The notes below the pieces were generated by a model. It was not told where the DNA came from and ran no database searches. It saw nothing but the letters and a program-made list of their open reading frames with translations. From Bradyrhizobium sp. dw_411 (GTDB lineage: Bacteria; Pseudomonadota; Alphaproteobacteria; Rhizobiales; Xanthobacteraceae), in contig NZ_JAAVUY010000003.1 in NCBI RefSeq assembly GCF_018449695.1, forward strand, positions 62,001 to 126,000: a stretch of DNA of 64,000 bases, given 5' to 3'. Position 1 is the stretch's first letter, and each line of letters begins with the position of its first letter. Both the position numbers and the translations under genes were made by a program. This document shows positions 51,902-61,603 of the stretch, one piece after another.

Positions 51902-52867
51902 ATGCTCCAGCCTGGTCTTTTCGAACTGAACGCCGTTGCCGCGATTTCCGCGCATCGCAGTTTTCGCGCGGCCGCAACTGAACTCGGCATTTCGCCTTCG
52001 GCATTGAGCCATGCGGTCGCCGGGCTCGAAAAGCGGCTTGGCGTGCGCCTCATCAATCGCACCACCCGCAGCGTCTCACTGTCGGAAGCGGGAGAGCGTT
52101 TCCTCGCACGGGTCAGCCCCGCGCTGCGCGAGATTGCCGGCGCGTTGGAGGATGTGAACGAGTTTCGCGATACACCAACGGGAACGCTGCGTATCAATCT
52201 GAAGGAGCGCGCCGCGCACCAGATTCTCCGCCCCGTCGTTGCAAATTTTCTGCGGCGTTATCCCGACATGAATGTCGAATTGGCTTTGGAAGGCCGTACC
52301 ATCGATATTGTCGCGGAAGGCTTCGATGCCGGCATTCGGCTCGCGGAATCCGTGCCGCTGGATATGGTTGCGATCCCCTGCGGTCCGGATTCCCGTTTTA
52401 TCGTCGTCGGCGCGCCCGATTATTTCACGCGCGCTTCGGTGCCACGGTCGCCTTCAGATCTGCTCAACCACGAATGCATTCGCAGGCGGATGCCAAGCGG
52501 CAAACTCTATCACTGGGAGTTCGAAAAGCGCGGTGAGGAGATAGCCGTGGATGTGCCGGGCAGGCTCACCCTCGATAATGACGCTCTGATGGTCGAGGCG
52601 GCGCTCGAAGGCCTCGGGCTGGTGTTCGTCAGCGATTTCTGGGTGGCGGGACATCTCGCCGCCGGTCGGCTGCAGGCCGTGCTGGAAGACTGGACGCCGC
52701 CATTTCCCGGCTTACGGCTCTATTATCCCGGGCACCGGCATATGACGGCGGGGCTTCGCGCTTTTGTCGATCTGTTGCGCGAGGAGAGGAAGTTGGCCGC
52801 GAGGGGTAACGCGGCCGCCGCCGATCTCAGGGCCAAGCGACCGGGACACAAGCGCAAACGAAGTTGA
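51902..52867 (+). CDS. LysR family transcriptional regulator
   Basis: The 321-residue protein has the N-terminal winged helix-turn-helix (residues ~6-65, with SFRAAATELGISPSALSHAVAGLE and LINRTTRSVSLSEAGERF) and a C-terminal two-lobe ligand domain (~95-300, ending near GRLQAVLEDW). It ends in a basic tail. It is divergent from the SDR gene and probably activates or represses it in response to that enzyme's substrate. Confidence 0.92.
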   Translation: MLQPGLFELNAVAAISAHRSFRAAATELGISPSALSHAVAGLEKRLGVRLINRTTRSVSLSEAGERFLARVSPALREIAGALEDVNEFRDTPTGTLRINLKERAAHQILRPVVANFLRRYPDMNVELALEGRTIDIVAEGFDAGIRLAESVPLDMVAIPCGPDSRFIVVGAPDYFTRASVPRSPSDLLNHECIRRRMPSGKLYHWEFEKRGEEIAVDVPGRLTLDNDALMVEAALEGLGLVFVSDFWVAGHLAAGRLQAVLEDWTPPFPGLRLYYPGHRHMTAGLRAFVDLLREERKLAARGNAAAADLRAKRPGHKRKRS

Positions 52868-52882
52868 ACGGCCACCCATCGC

Positions 52883-53683
52883 TTATCGCGTGCCGTCGTC
52901 ATCGTCCTTGGGTCGCGCGCCGCCGAAGATTTTTGTACCTTCCGGCGACAGATAAGGTTTCAGCGTCTCCCACGGCACGAACGCGATATATTCGCCTTCG
53001 ACATAGGAGCCGACCGCATAAGGTGGGTAGTGGAAGGTCAGGCCGGAGCTTTTGCCCGATACGGTCGACGGCGCCAGCGTCACCGCGCCGATCTTGAGCA
53101 GTTTGGGTTCGAGATCCTTGTACCAGTCGGCGGCCCCGGTTTCGTCGATATCGCGTTTTTTCTTCTCGATGTTGAGCGATGCGATCACGCCGCTTTGTAT
53201 CGCCTTCATGGTCGGGCCGTTATCGGCAGTCTCGGTGAAGAAGGGCCGGATGCTGATGCGTTTCTTTTGGGCGGAATCCCACAGGATCGTATTGACGTCC
53301 GAATTGGGATGCGCGGCATGGGTGTCCATGTAGTCGGACCTGACGATGCTGACATAGTGGCCGTCGACCACGGAGCGGGTGTCATACTTGCGCTCAAAAC
53401 TCCAGCCGCCGTCGTGAAACAGTTGCGGATCCTGTTTGCGCGAGGCGTTGGTCTCCGCGGCATTCTTGTCGATCCACTTTTTGCCCTCGGCAAGACAATC
53501 GGCGGCCAGTGCCGGATCGGCCTTGATCTTGTCGTCCAGGAATACGTTGGCTTCGACGTTCCTGTTCTTGATCGCGGCGTCGGGTTTGAGCTCGGCGGCA
53601 AAAGCTGCCGATAGCGCGAGACAGGCGGCAGCACCGATAAAGCCCATCCTGCGGGCGAACGTAACGGTAGCTGTGGAGCGCAA
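52883..53683 (-). CDS. Secreted DUF3298-like (PdaC/RsiV fold) protein
   Basis: The 266-residue protein has a signal peptide (FIGAAACLALSAAFAAEL). Two regions resemble DUF4163 and DUF3298: WSFERKYDTRSVVDGHYVSI early and LTFHYPPYAVGSYVEGEYIAFVP late. Related domains occur in the lysozyme-binding anti-sigma factor RsiV and in peptidoglycan deacetylase PdaC. No enzymatic residues can be assigned here, so an envelope role in binding a ligand or cell-wall fragment is only an inference. Confidence 0.75.
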   Translation of the reverse strand: MRSTATVTFARRMGFIGAAACLALSAAFAAELKPDAAIKNRNVEANVFLDDKIKADPALAADCLAEGKKWIDKNAAETNASRKQDPQLFHDGGWSFERKYDTRSVVDGHYVSIVRSDYMDTHAAHPNSDVNTILWDSAQKKRISIRPFFTETADNGPTMKAIQSGVIASLNIEKKKRDIDETGAADWYKDLEPKLLKIGAVTLAPSTVSGKSSGLTFHYPPYAVGSYVEGEYIAFVPWETLKPYLSPEGTKIFGGARPKDDDDGTR

Positions 53684-53719
53684 AGTGGAAATCCTTCGAA
53701 TGAAAGCGGTCGCGGGGAA

Positions 53720-55876
53720 CTATTCCGCCGCCTCGCTATGCCCGAGCCGTGCATTGAGCTTGTGGATCAGCTCCTCAGCGGCGTCGGCGATCACGGTGCC
53801 GGGCGGGAAGATCGCCTCGGCGCCGGCCTTGTACAGCGCATCGTAATCCTGCGGCGGCACCACGCCGCCGATGATGATCATGATATCCTCGCGGCCTTGT
53901 TTCTTCAGCGCGGCCTTCAGTTCCGGCACTGCGGTGAGATGCGCTGCAGCCAGCGACGACAGTCCCAGAATATGCACGTCGTTCTCGACCGCCTGCCGCG
54001 CGGCCTCGTCGGCGGTCGCGAACAGGGGCCCGATATCGACGTCGAAGCCGACATCGGCGAAGGCCGAGGCGATCACCTTCTGGCCGCGGTCGTGGCCGTC
54101 CTGGCCGATCTTGGCGACGAGAATGCGCGGCCGGCGGCCCTCGGCATCCTCGAACGCGTCGATCAGCGCCTGTACCTTTTCGACCCGGTTCGACATGGTC
54201 GATGCCTCCCGCTTATAGACGCCGGTGATGGATTTGATTTCGGCGCGATGCCGCCCGAACACCTTTTCCATCGCGTCGGAGATTTCGCCGACGGTGGCCT
54301 TGGCGCGCGCCGCATCGATCGCCAGCGCCAGCAGATTGCCGTTGCCCTCGCCGGCACTGCGGGTCAGCGCCGTCAGCGCGGCGTCGACATCTTTCTGGTT
54401 ACGCTCTTTTTTAAGCCGCGACAGCTTGTCGATCTGCAATCGACGCACCGTGGAGTTTTCCACCTTCAGCACGTCGATCGGCGCCTCGTTGACCGGCTTG
54501 AAGGTGTTGACGCCGATCACCGCCTGCTTGCCGGCGTCGATCCGGGCCTGAGTTTTCGCCGAGGCTTCTTCGATCCGCAGTTTGGGCACGCCGGCCTCGA
54601 TCGCCTTGGCCATGCCGCCGAGCGCTTCGACTTCCTGGATATGGCCCCAGGCCTTGGCGGCGAGATCGCGGGTCAGCCGCTCGACGTAATACGAGCCGCC
54701 CCAGGGATCGATGATGCGGTTGGTGCCGCTCTCTTGCTGCAGGAACAATTGCGTGTTGCGCGCGATCCGCGCCGAGAAATCGGTCGGCAGCGCCAGCGCT
54801 TCGTCGAGCGCATTGGTGTGTAGCGACTGGGTATGACCCTGCGTCGCCGCCATCGCCTCGATGGTGGTGCGCATCACGTTATTGTAGACGTCCTGCGCGG
54901 TCAGCGACCAGCCCGAGGTCTGGCAATGCGTGCGCAGGCTCAGGGAGCGCGGGTCTTTCGGGTTGAAAGGCTTCAGGAGCTTGGCCCAGAGCAGCCGCGC
55001 CGCGCGCATCTTGGCGACTTCCATGAAGAAGTTCATGCCGATGGCCCAGAAGAACGACAGCCGTGGCGCAAAGCGATCGACGTCGAGCCCGGCCGCAAGC
55101 CCGGCGCGGAGATATTCGACACCGTCCGCCAGCGTATAGGCGAGTTCGAGGTCCTGCGTCGCGCCGGCTTCCTGCATGTGATAGCCGGAGATCGAGATCG
55201 AATTGTATTTCGGCATCTTCTGCGACGTATACGCAAAGATGTCCGAGATGATCCGCATCGAGGGCGCCGGTGGATAGATATAAGTGTTGCGCACCATGAA
55301 CTCTTTCAGAATGTCGTTCTGAATAGTTCCGGACAGTTTCTCCGGCGGTACGCCCTGTTCCTCGGCGGCGGCGACGAACAGCGCCAGGATCGGCAGCACC
55401 GCGCCGTTCATGGTCATCGACACGCTCATCTGGTCGAGCGGAATGCCCGAGAACAACGTGCGCATGTCGTAGATCGAATCGATCGCGACGCCGGCCATGC
55501 CGACGTCGCCGGTCACGCGCGGATGATCGGAATCATAGCCGCGATGGGTTGCCAGATCGAACGCGACCGAGAGACCTTTTTGCCCGGCGGCGAGATTACG
55601 CCGGTAGAACGCGTTGGAATCTTCCGCCGTGGAGAACCCGGCATATTGCCGGATGGTCCAGGGCTGGTTGACATACATCGTGGGGTAGGGGCCGCGCAGA
55701 TAGGGCGCGATGCCGGGCCAGGTATCGAGGAAGTCGATGCCTGCGAGATCGGCTTCCGCGTAGGCCGATTTGACCGGGATGCCCTCGGGCGTCAGCCATG
55801 GCTCGGCGCCGCCGGCGGGCTCGGCGCGAGCGATCTGCTCGAATGCGATATTCGCGAAGTCAGGTATGCGGCTCAT
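53720..55876 (-). CDS. mutB: Methylmalonyl-CoA mutase, large (catalytic) subunit
   Basis: The 718-residue protein has the TIM barrel that binds CoA (TRPL-type N-terminus, [39 protein letters not shown]) and a C-terminal cobalamin domain with the DxHxxG motif ([15 protein letters not shown], ~residue 600) and the LSSLAAAH and [10 protein letters not shown] parts of the B12 fold. It isomerises (R)-methylmalonyl-CoA to succinyl-CoA in propionate breakdown. The start at 55876 gives the family N-terminus ([12 protein letters not shown]). Its ATG overlaps the stop of the 88-codon gene. Confidence 0.96.
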   Translation of the reverse strand: MSRIPDFANIAFEQIARAEPAGGAEPWLTPEGIPVKSAYAEADLAGIDFLDTWPGIAPYLRGPYPTMYVNQPWTIRQYAGFSTAEDSNAFYRRNLAAGQKGLSVAFDLATHRGYDSDHPRVTGDVGMAGVAIDSIYDMRTLFSGIPLDQMSVSMTMNGAVLPILALFVAAAEEQGVPPEKLSGTIQNDILKEFMVRNTYIYPPAPSMRIISDIFAYTSQKMPKYNSISISGYHMQEAGATQDLELAYTLADGVEYLRAGLAAGLDVDRFAPRLSFFWAIGMNFFMEVAKMRAARLLWAKLLKPFNPKDPRSLSLRTHCQTSGWSLTAQDVYNNVMRTTIEAMAATQGHTQSLHTNALDEALALPTDFSARIARNTQLFLQQESGTNRIIDPWGGSYYVERLTRDLAAKAWGHIQEVEALGGMAKAIEAGVPKLRIEEASAKTQARIDAGKQAVIGVNTFKPVNEAPIDVLKVENSTVRRLQIDKLSRLKKERNQKDVDAALTALTRSAGEGNGNLLALAIDAARAKATVGEISDAMEKVFGRHRAEIKSITGVYKREASTMSNRVEKVQALIDAFEDAEGRRPRILVAKIGQDGHDRGQKVIASAFADVGFDVDIGPLFATADEAARQAVENDVHILGLSSLAAAHLTAVPELKAALKKQGREDIMIIIGGVVPPQDYDALYKAGAEAIFPPGTVIADAAEELIHKLNARLGHSEAAE

Positions 55877-56139
55877 GCTCCTGCACTCTTTCGAATCTGA
55901 ACACGACGCTCGATCTCTCTGGTTATGGCACGAATCTCGCTGACGATATGGGAGGGATCCAGATAGTCGTAAGGATCTTGGACAATCACTCTTGGCGTCA
56001 TGTTGAACAGCATGAGATAGTAAGCCCAACCATACCTTTTCCTCACCGACTGGTTTGCTTGCCAAGCTCTCTCGAGCCGGTCAGCCAACTCAATATCCTC
56101 GAGTCGGATCAGGTCAGCGCGCTTTGTTAGTTCAAGCAT
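55873..56139 (-). CDS. Small hypothetical protein between mutase subunit genes
   Basis: I do not recognise this 88-residue protein. It is basic and helical ([20 protein letters not shown], then [13 protein letters not shown], a short hydrophobic patch, and [17 protein letters not shown]). Its codons (several AGA and AGG, CTA, ATA) are unlike those of the mutase genes around it. Its stop overlaps the mutB ATG (ATGA), so it is translationally coupled to the large subunit. It may be an inserted gene or a mutase accessory. Confidence 0.6.
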   Translation of the reverse strand: MLELTKRADLIRLEDIELADRLERAWQANQSVRKRYGWAYYLMLFNMTPRVIVQDPYDYLDPSHIVSEIRAITREIERRVQIRKSAGA

Positions 56140-56211
56140 GAGCGTAGCTGCTATGTTTCTTTTAGCGTATCATAGGCCCGATCAGCGTTGCCAGCGTCTT
56201 ACGTGGTACCC

Positions 56212-56676
56212 TTAATCATGGTCCGGATGCTGGTGGCTGACGATGCCGCCGAGCTTGTCCGGCCCGTAATTCTGCAGCGTGGTCTGGCTCGGCAGGTTGG
56301 CAATCGCGACCACCCAGCCCAGGCGGGACTCGGTTCCGAATTGCTGTGTTGGCACCACCCGGTCCGCGCGGTCGAAGGCGCCGGTCAGGATCTCGATCCT
56401 CGGGCCGTCGATGCGGCGGAAACTGAGGGGCGTGCCGCAATCCCGGCAAAAATCCCGCTCGGCGATCGAGGACGAGCGAAACACCGCCGGTGTGCCGCGG
56501 GTCCAGGCGAAGTCGGCGTTCTCGATATCGGCCAATGAGGCGAATGGTGCGCCGGCCGCCTTCTGGCACATCCGGCAATGACAGATGCTGACCTTCACGG
56601 GGGCGGCCGACAGCGCAAAGCGGATCGCGCCGCATTGACAGCCGCCGGTCAGAACGGGTTTTGTTGCCGTCGTCAT
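56212..56676 (-). CDS. GFA/CENP-V family zinc protein
   Basis: The 154-residue protein has the zinc-ligand motifs of the glutathione-dependent formaldehyde-activating (GFA) fold: GGCQCGA at about 12-18, CHCRMCQK at ~33-40 and CRDCG near 80. The family binds two zinc ions, and some members spontaneously add glutathione to formaldehyde; most have no known substrate. GGAG five bases before the ATG at 56676 fixes the start, two bases after the mutA stop. It separates the mutase small and large subunit genes. Confidence 0.87.
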   Translation of the reverse strand: MTTATKPVLTGGCQCGAIRFALSAAPVKVSICHCRMCQKAAGAPFASLADIENADFAWTRGTPAVFRSSSIAERDFCRDCGTPLSFRRIDGPRIEILTGAFDRADRVVPTQQFGTESRLGWVVAIANLPSQTTLQNYGPDKLGGIVSHQHPDHD

Positions 56677-56678
56677 GT

Positions 56679-58547
56679 TCACTCCATCAGCCGATAGGCT
56701 TGCTGCAGTGTGGCCAAGGCATCTCCGCCGGCAAAGATAAAATCGTTAACGCCGGCGGCACACAGCGCAGCCTCCTGTTCGCCGGGCCGACCCACCAGAT
56801 AGATATGTGTGGCGCCGGCCGCTTGCAGGGCCTTTGCCGCTGCGGCCGCCTGTTCGGCGTAGATTTTATCCGATGAGCAGAGACAGGCCAGCACCGCGCC
56901 GGAAGTTTTGAAGGCAGCGGCGAGGGCGGCCGGATCGGTAAATCCTGAGGTATCGACCGCCTCGATCCCGCCGGTCTCGAAGAAGCTCTTGGCGAAAGTG
57001 GCCCGGGCGGTGAAATCGGCGGCGGTGCCGAGATTGGCGAGAAATACTTTTGGCCTGCTGCCGCGCGCTTTAAGCATTTCGTCCGAGCGGTCGCGCAGGC
57101 GTTCGAAGGGCATGGCCAGGCGGATCGGCGTCAGCGCGTCGAAGGTGATCGTCTGTGCGGCAAGTGGTGCGGGCACGGCTGGCTTCACATCCAGCACCGC
57201 GACGTGAGCCTCATGCAAATTGGGAAATTCGCTGGCGCCGGTCTGCACGTCCTTGCGCTTGGCGATATTGGCCTCACGCATCGCGCGTGTCGTCGCGACC
57301 TTGTGCTGGATCAGGTTTTGCTCCAGCGCAGCAAATACGCCGCCGGCTTTCTCGATGTCCTGAAACAGCGTCCAAGCCGCCTCGCACAATTGCTGCGTCA
57401 GGCTTTCGATGCCACCGGAGCCGGCGGCGGGATCGGACACTTTGGAGAGATTGGATTCCTCCAGCAGCACCAGTTGCGTGTTGCGCGCCGCGCGCCGCGC
57501 GAAGGCGTCCGGCAATCCCAGCGCCAGCGTATGCGGCAGCACGGTAATTGCATCGGCACCGCCGAGGCCGGCGGAAAACGTCGCCATGGTCGCACGCAGC
57601 ATGTTCACGTAAGCGTCGCGCTGCGTCAGCATCCGCCAGGACGTTTCGGCTGCGATGAACGCCGACCGTGGCGCCAGACCGCAGCTTTGCTCGACCCGCG
57701 CCCATAGCAGTCGTAGCGCGCGGAATTTCGCCATCGTTAAAAATTGATCCGCGTCGGCGCAAAGCCGGAACGAAATGGCTTTGGAGGCAGCGTCGAGCGC
57801 CATGCCGCCGGCTTCCAGCATGCGCAGATAGGCGACCGCGACGGCGAGCGCGAAGGCCAGTTCCTGGACTTCCGATCCACCGGCATCATGGATCGGGCGG
57901 CCATCCGCCAGCACGAATGGGCCCTTGAAGCCGCGGCTCATCAGACCGCCGACCACTTTGGCAAACGGTATCGTCATTTCGGACCAGGGCGATGGCGCGG
58001 CGCCGCGGACCGCCATGGTGGTTAGCGCCTGATAGTTGACCCGCAGGTCGACATCGGCCGGGTTGACGCCCTTGGCCTCGATGATGTCAGCGAGAACCGT
58101 GCCGGCATTCTCGCGCCCGACCACCGGATTAAGCGCAATCGAAATTCCGGCGTCGAAAAAAACGCCGTCGAACAGTTTTGTCAGGGTTTCCCGGGTAGCG
58201 TCGGCGACGCCGAAGCCGCGCGCGCCCGGTCCGCCCGCGAATTCGATTTCGAGCCCGGTCGCGCCGTTTTCGAGATCATGCAGCGCCTGTGCGTTGGCCA
58301 TGACAGCATCGGGATGATCGACGCGCTGCATGATCTGCCACGGCTTGGTGGCGGCGCGGCCGGCGATCGGGGCGCGATCATGGGCGCGCTGGTAGATCGG
58401 TTCGATCTTCAGGCCGTCATAGGTCTTGCCGATCAGTTTCTCGAACGGCGCGCCTTTCAGCACACCGTCGACCAGCTTGCGCCAGTCATCATAGGTCGCC
58501 GGCGCAAAGTCGGCTGCCAGCCGCAGATCGTCAGTTACAGATGTCAT
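56679..58547 (-). CDS. mutA: Methylmalonyl-CoA mutase, small subunit
   Basis: The 622-residue protein is the mutase-family subunit that pairs with MutB. The TIM-barrel sequence is shorter and lacks the strong cobalamin DxHxxG motif in the C-terminal half (the corresponding loop reads CSSDKIYAEQA), as expected for the structural subunit. RGAAPSPWSEMTIPFAKVVGG and RAARNTQLVLLEESNLSKVSDPAAGSGG are family blocks. It starts MTSVTDDLRLAADF. The GFA and 88-codon genes then lie between it and mutB, which is not the usual tight mutA-mutB arrangement. Confidence 0.92.
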   Translation of the reverse strand: MTSVTDDLRLAADFAPATYDDWRKLVDGVLKGAPFEKLIGKTYDGLKIEPIYQRAHDRAPIAGRAATKPWQIMQRVDHPDAVMANAQALHDLENGATGLEIEFAGGPGARGFGVADATRETLTKLFDGVFFDAGISIALNPVVGRENAGTVLADIIEAKGVNPADVDLRVNYQALTTMAVRGAAPSPWSEMTIPFAKVVGGLMSRGFKGPFVLADGRPIHDAGGSEVQELAFALAVAVAYLRMLEAGGMALDAASKAISFRLCADADQFLTMAKFRALRLLWARVEQSCGLAPRSAFIAAETSWRMLTQRDAYVNMLRATMATFSAGLGGADAITVLPHTLALGLPDAFARRAARNTQLVLLEESNLSKVSDPAAGSGGIESLTQQLCEAAWTLFQDIEKAGGVFAALEQNLIQHKVATTRAMREANIAKRKDVQTGASEFPNLHEAHVAVLDVKPAVPAPLAAQTITFDALTPIRLAMPFERLRDRSDEMLKARGSRPKVFLANLGTAADFTARATFAKSFFETGGIEAVDTSGFTDPAALAAAFKTSGAVLACLCSSDKIYAEQAAAAAKALQAAGATHIYLVGRPGEQEAALCAAGVNDFIFAGGDALATLQQAYRLME

Positions 58548-58641
58548 TCGGCGGGTCGCTCCCGGCAGCGGTTCTTGCTGTTACCCCGAAATTGCCACGG
58601 GCCGACCGCCAAGCCAAACGGTTGTTTTTGACTCTTTTAGC

Positions 58642-59133
58642 TTAGCCCGGATCGGGCAACCGCTCGATCCCCTCGACCGGCAGCTTGGCCAAAGCTGTGG
58701 CGACGCTTTGACCTGCGATCAGGCGATCGGGCACGATCTGTGCCAGCGGAACCAGCACGAAGGCGCGTTCGAACAGCCGTGGGTGCGGCAGCGTCAGTTC
58801 CGGTTTCTGGATCGACACGTCGTCATAGGCGATCAGATCGAGGTCGAGCGTGCGCGGTCCCCAGCGGGTTTCCTTGCTGCGGTCGCGGCCGAACCGGGCC
58901 TCGATCTTGTGCAGCGTGAACAAGAGAGCGTGGGGATCGAGGTCGGTTTCGATCTCGATGGCGGCATTGATGAAACGGGCCTGCTGCTCGTCGCCCCAGG
59001 GCGGTGTAACATAGTCGGACGAGCGTGCCAGCAACGCGGCCTGCGTCATGCCGCAGATATTGGCGATCGCCTTTTGAAAGGTCGCGCGGACGTCGCCGAC
59101 ATTGCCGCCGAGTGCGATCAGGACGTCAGCCAT
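58642..59133 (-). CDS. folK: FolK, HPPK
   Basis: The 163-residue protein carries the pyrophosphokinase hallmarks LGGNVGD at the start and RWGPRTLDLDLIAYDD with the metal-binding aspartates, followed by LPHPRLFERAFVLVPL. It adds pyrophosphate to 6-hydroxymethyl-dihydropterin in folate synthesis. It follows folB by two bases. Confidence 0.95.
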   Translation of the reverse strand: MADVLIALGGNVGDVRATFQKAIANICGMTQAALLARSSDYVTPPWGDEQQARFINAAIEIETDLDPHALLFTLHKIEARFGRDRSKETRWGPRTLDLDLIAYDDVSIQKPELTLPHPRLFERAFVLVPLAQIVPDRLIAGQSVATALAKLPVEGIERLPDPG

Positions 59134-59135
59134 GT

Positions 59136-59507
59136 CTAAGGTTGTTGCCGGGTGCGGGTCAGGACCACACCGACGTCCTCGAAGATCGCGGCGATCGGCG
59201 CATGCGGTTTGTGGACGGTGACCTTGATGGCGCTGATGCGCGGAAACGCCCTCAGCACGGCGTCGGCGACGGCGCCGGCGGCGCGCTCCAGCAATTTGTA
59301 ATTGGCGTCCTTGAAGGCTGCGGTCGCGGTCGCGACCACGTTGGAATAGGACACGGTATCGGCGAGGCGATCGGTGCGTGAAGACTCCGATAAATCGGCG
59401 GAGAGTTCGAGATCAATGACAAAACGCTGGCCGACCTCGGTCTCATGTTCCATCACGCCATGGCGGGCATGGATCACGACACCTGTAATGAAGATCGTGT
59501 CGGTCAT
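59136..59507 (-). CDS. folB: FolB, dihydroneopterin aldolase
   Basis: The 123-residue protein is a FolB-fold enzyme (IFITGVVIHARHGVMEHETEVGQRFVIDLEL, with the conserved Glu) that makes 6-hydroxymethyl-dihydropterin in the cytoplasm. Its start overlaps the folP stop (59504-59507), so the folate genes are translated in series. Confidence 0.94.
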   Translation of the reverse strand: MTDTIFITGVVIHARHGVMEHETEVGQRFVIDLELSADLSESSRTDRLADTVSYSNVVATATAAFKDANYKLLERAAGAVADAVLRAFPRISAIKVTVHKPHAPIAAIFEDVGVVLTRTRQQP

Positions 59508-60376
59508 ATCCGGTCCTCGATCGCTGCGGCCACGCGTAATGCCTGTACGGTTTCCTGGACATCATGGGTCCGGATGATCCGCGCGCCGCCTCTTGCCGCG
59601 ACAAGGTGGGCGGCAATCGAGCCGCCCAGGCGCTGCTGCGGTTCGGACGGTGTGACCGAACTGATGAAGCGCTTGCGCGAGGCGCCGACCAACAGCGGCA
59701 GGCCGAAAACGTGCAGTTCTTCCAGCCGGGCCAGCACCGTCATGCTTTGTTCCGATGTCTTGCCAAAGCCGATGCCGGGATCGAGCACGGTGCGATCGCG
59801 GGCGATGCCTGCCTTGTCGGCAATATCGAGCGAACGCGCAAAGAACGCCGCGATGTCCTTCATGATATCGATGGAGGCATCGGCGCTGTCGCGGTTGTGC
59901 ATGATAATGACCGGGCAGCCGCGCGCCGCAACCAGCGTGGCCATACCGGGATCGCGCTGCAGGCCCCAGACGTCATTGGCGATGGCCGCGCCCGCATCGA
60001 GCGCCCAGGCCACGACCGGCGACTTCATGCTGTCGATGGAGACGGGAACGCCGAGCGCAACCACCTCGGCCAGGATAGGCGCCAGGCGTTGCCGCTCCTC
60101 ATCGGCCGAGACCGGTTGTGAGCCGTAGGGGCGGGTGGATTCCGCGCCAATGTCGATGATGTCGGCGCCTTCGGCGATCATGCGCCGGGCCTGCGACAAA
60201 GCGCGCTCGGGCGCGACAAATTGTCCGCCGTCGGAAAAGGAGTCCGGCGTGATGTTGAGCACGCCCATCACGGCGGGCCAGCGCTTGGGCGACAAGAGCT
60301 TGGACAACAGTTCAGGCCACACCGGATGATCTGCCGGGGAGGCCGCCGGGGAGGGTCTGGACGTGGTCGCGATCAT
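59504..60376 (-). CDS. folP: FolP, dihydropteroate synthase
   Basis: The 290-residue TIM-barrel enzyme contains VMGVLNITPDSFSDGG, GADIIDIGAESTRP, the sulfonamide-binding region ANDVWGLQRDPG and the GIGFGKT loop. It joins p-aminobenzoate to the pterin pyrophosphate. It is the first gene of the folP-folB-folK operon. A short ~20-residue Pro/Ser-rich N-terminal extension precedes the core; I keep the start at 60376. Confidence 0.95.
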   Translation of the reverse strand: MIATTSRPSPAASPADHPVWPELLSKLLSPKRWPAVMGVLNITPDSFSDGGQFVAPERALSQARRMIAEGADIIDIGAESTRPYGSQPVSADEERQRLAPILAEVVALGVPVSIDSMKSPVVAWALDAGAAIANDVWGLQRDPGMATLVAARGCPVIIMHNRDSADASIDIMKDIAAFFARSLDIADKAGIARDRTVLDPGIGFGKTSEQSMTVLARLEELHVFGLPLLVGASRKRFISSVTPSEPQQRLGGSIAAHLVAARGGARIIRTHDVQETVQALRVAAAIEDRI

Positions 60377-60486
60377 GCGGTCGCTTTGCGCGGTCCCCGC
60401 ATGGGAGTCAAGATGCGGGACCCGCCCCAGGCGCGACGTCAGGTGGGCTGTCTGTCAATCCGGCAGGCACACCGTCTTGCAATTGA

Positions 60487-60894
60487 TCAGTAGGTAATTT
60501 TGGGCTGAAGTTTGCGCGCCTGCGCGATCAGTTGCTCGACCGACTTCTCCGAGGGCAGCACCCGGACCAGTCTATCCCTTGTATTCACTTCCCGCATGTT
60601 CTGCGCCAGGCGGGCCGGATTGCGCAGCGCGAGTTCGCGCACCGTGGTAACGCCGGCGGCACGCACCAGGCCGACCTTGGCCTTGCCCATGCCGGGAATC
60701 CGCATGTAGTCGGAAACATTGGCCCATTCCAGCAATTGCTGTTCGCTGATGCCGGTCTTCGCCGCCAGTGATTTGCGGCCTTTAACGGTCCGGGCCGCTT
60801 CAAGCAGCCCTTCAGTGGTGCGAATGCCCAGCGATTTCAGTTTGGAAGCAGCGAAGGACGGTAAGCCGTCTATCTCGGAGATTGGATATGTCAT
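60487..60894 (-). CDS. DUF4332 helix-hairpin-helix protein
   Basis: The 135-residue protein matches DUF4332, a family of two helix-hairpin-helix repeats (GLPSFAASKLKSLGIRTTEG, then MRIPGMGKAKVGLVRAAGVTTV). The fold suggests DNA or protein contact; the role is unknown. It stands alone with an ATG after a weak ribosome site. Confidence 0.83.
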   Translation of the reverse strand: MTYPISEIDGLPSFAASKLKSLGIRTTEGLLEAARTVKGRKSLAAKTGISEQQLLEWANVSDYMRIPGMGKAKVGLVRAAGVTTVRELALRNPARLAQNMREVNTRDRLVRVLPSEKSVEQLIAQARKLQPKITY

Positions 60895-60918
60895 GATACT
60901 CGATATGAAAAAGGTGCT

Positions 60919-61284
60919 TTAAGCGAACTGGCTGAGCCCCGGAGTCCATGCGATGATCTCGCCCATCTGATCCGCTCCGATTTTGTCTCGGCCGAACCGG
61001 AAAAGTTCACGCGCGACGTTCTGAATCTCAGACATACCGAGGCCAAGCCCCATCAGCTTGGTGCCGAGCGCCATCAGGCCGCCGCCCATCAGATTTGCAA
61101 GACCGCCACTGTTGCTGGAGGCTGAGATCGCGGCTTCCGCGCCGGGAATCTTGTCGATCAGGGCCTGAACCTTGTCCGCGGGTCCTTCCTTGCGCAGGAA
61201 ACCCAGAACGATGCCGATGGTTTTTTCGGCGACAGCCTTGTCGATGCCGGCCTTGGCGGCCAGCTGTCCTATCAGTTCGTCCAT
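60919..61284 (-). CDS. Small DUF2780-like protein
   Basis: The 121-residue protein has an N-terminal helical domain (DELIGQLAAKAGIDKAVAEK, IGIVLGFLRKEGPADKVQAL) resembling DUF2780, a Gly/Met-rich centre, and a helical end with GADQMGEIIAWTPG. I start at 61284, where GGCGGGG precedes the ATG. No function is known. Confidence 0.6.
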   Translation of the reverse strand: MDELIGQLAAKAGIDKAVAEKTIGIVLGFLRKEGPADKVQALIDKIPGAEAAISASSNSGGLANLMGGGLMALGTKLMGLGLGMSEIQNVARELFRFGRDKIGADQMGEIIAWTPGLSQFA

Positions 61285-61521
61285 ATTGCCCCGCCTCAAC
61301 CGGTTGCCTGCCGGATCCTTAGTTTGCGAATTTATCTTGATCTTCCGCGATACGAATTACAAGCGATGACCGCACGCAGTGGTGCGATTCATTCTTGATC
61401 GCGTCTCAAGTGTTGCAGCAATGCAAGAGTCCGGTGTGCGGTTTGCGTTATATTGCGTAGCACGTTTCGATTTTTACCGTGATCTTGCGGGGTCTCCAGA
61501 TACGTCAAGCCCGTTGAACGG
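61285..61521. other. Intergenic region, left part
   Basis: About 235 bases without a convincing gene. A 70-codon frame within it has no ribosome site and no family resemblance. Confidence 0.5.
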
Positions 61522-61551
61522 TTTCAATCGGCTTGCAAGATGCGGTATAAT
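61522..61551 (+). promoter_or_regulatory. Sigma-70-type promoter of the HerA-like gene
   Basis: TATAAT (61546-61551) is an exact -10 consensus, with TTCAAT (61522-61527) 18 bases upstream as the likely -35. Transcription would start near 61558, about 46 bases before the ATG. Confidence 0.6.
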
Positions 61552-61603
61552 CGTGGTGGCGGGTAACTGCGAACCCGATAATGCGGCATGACGAGGCGAC
61601 GCA

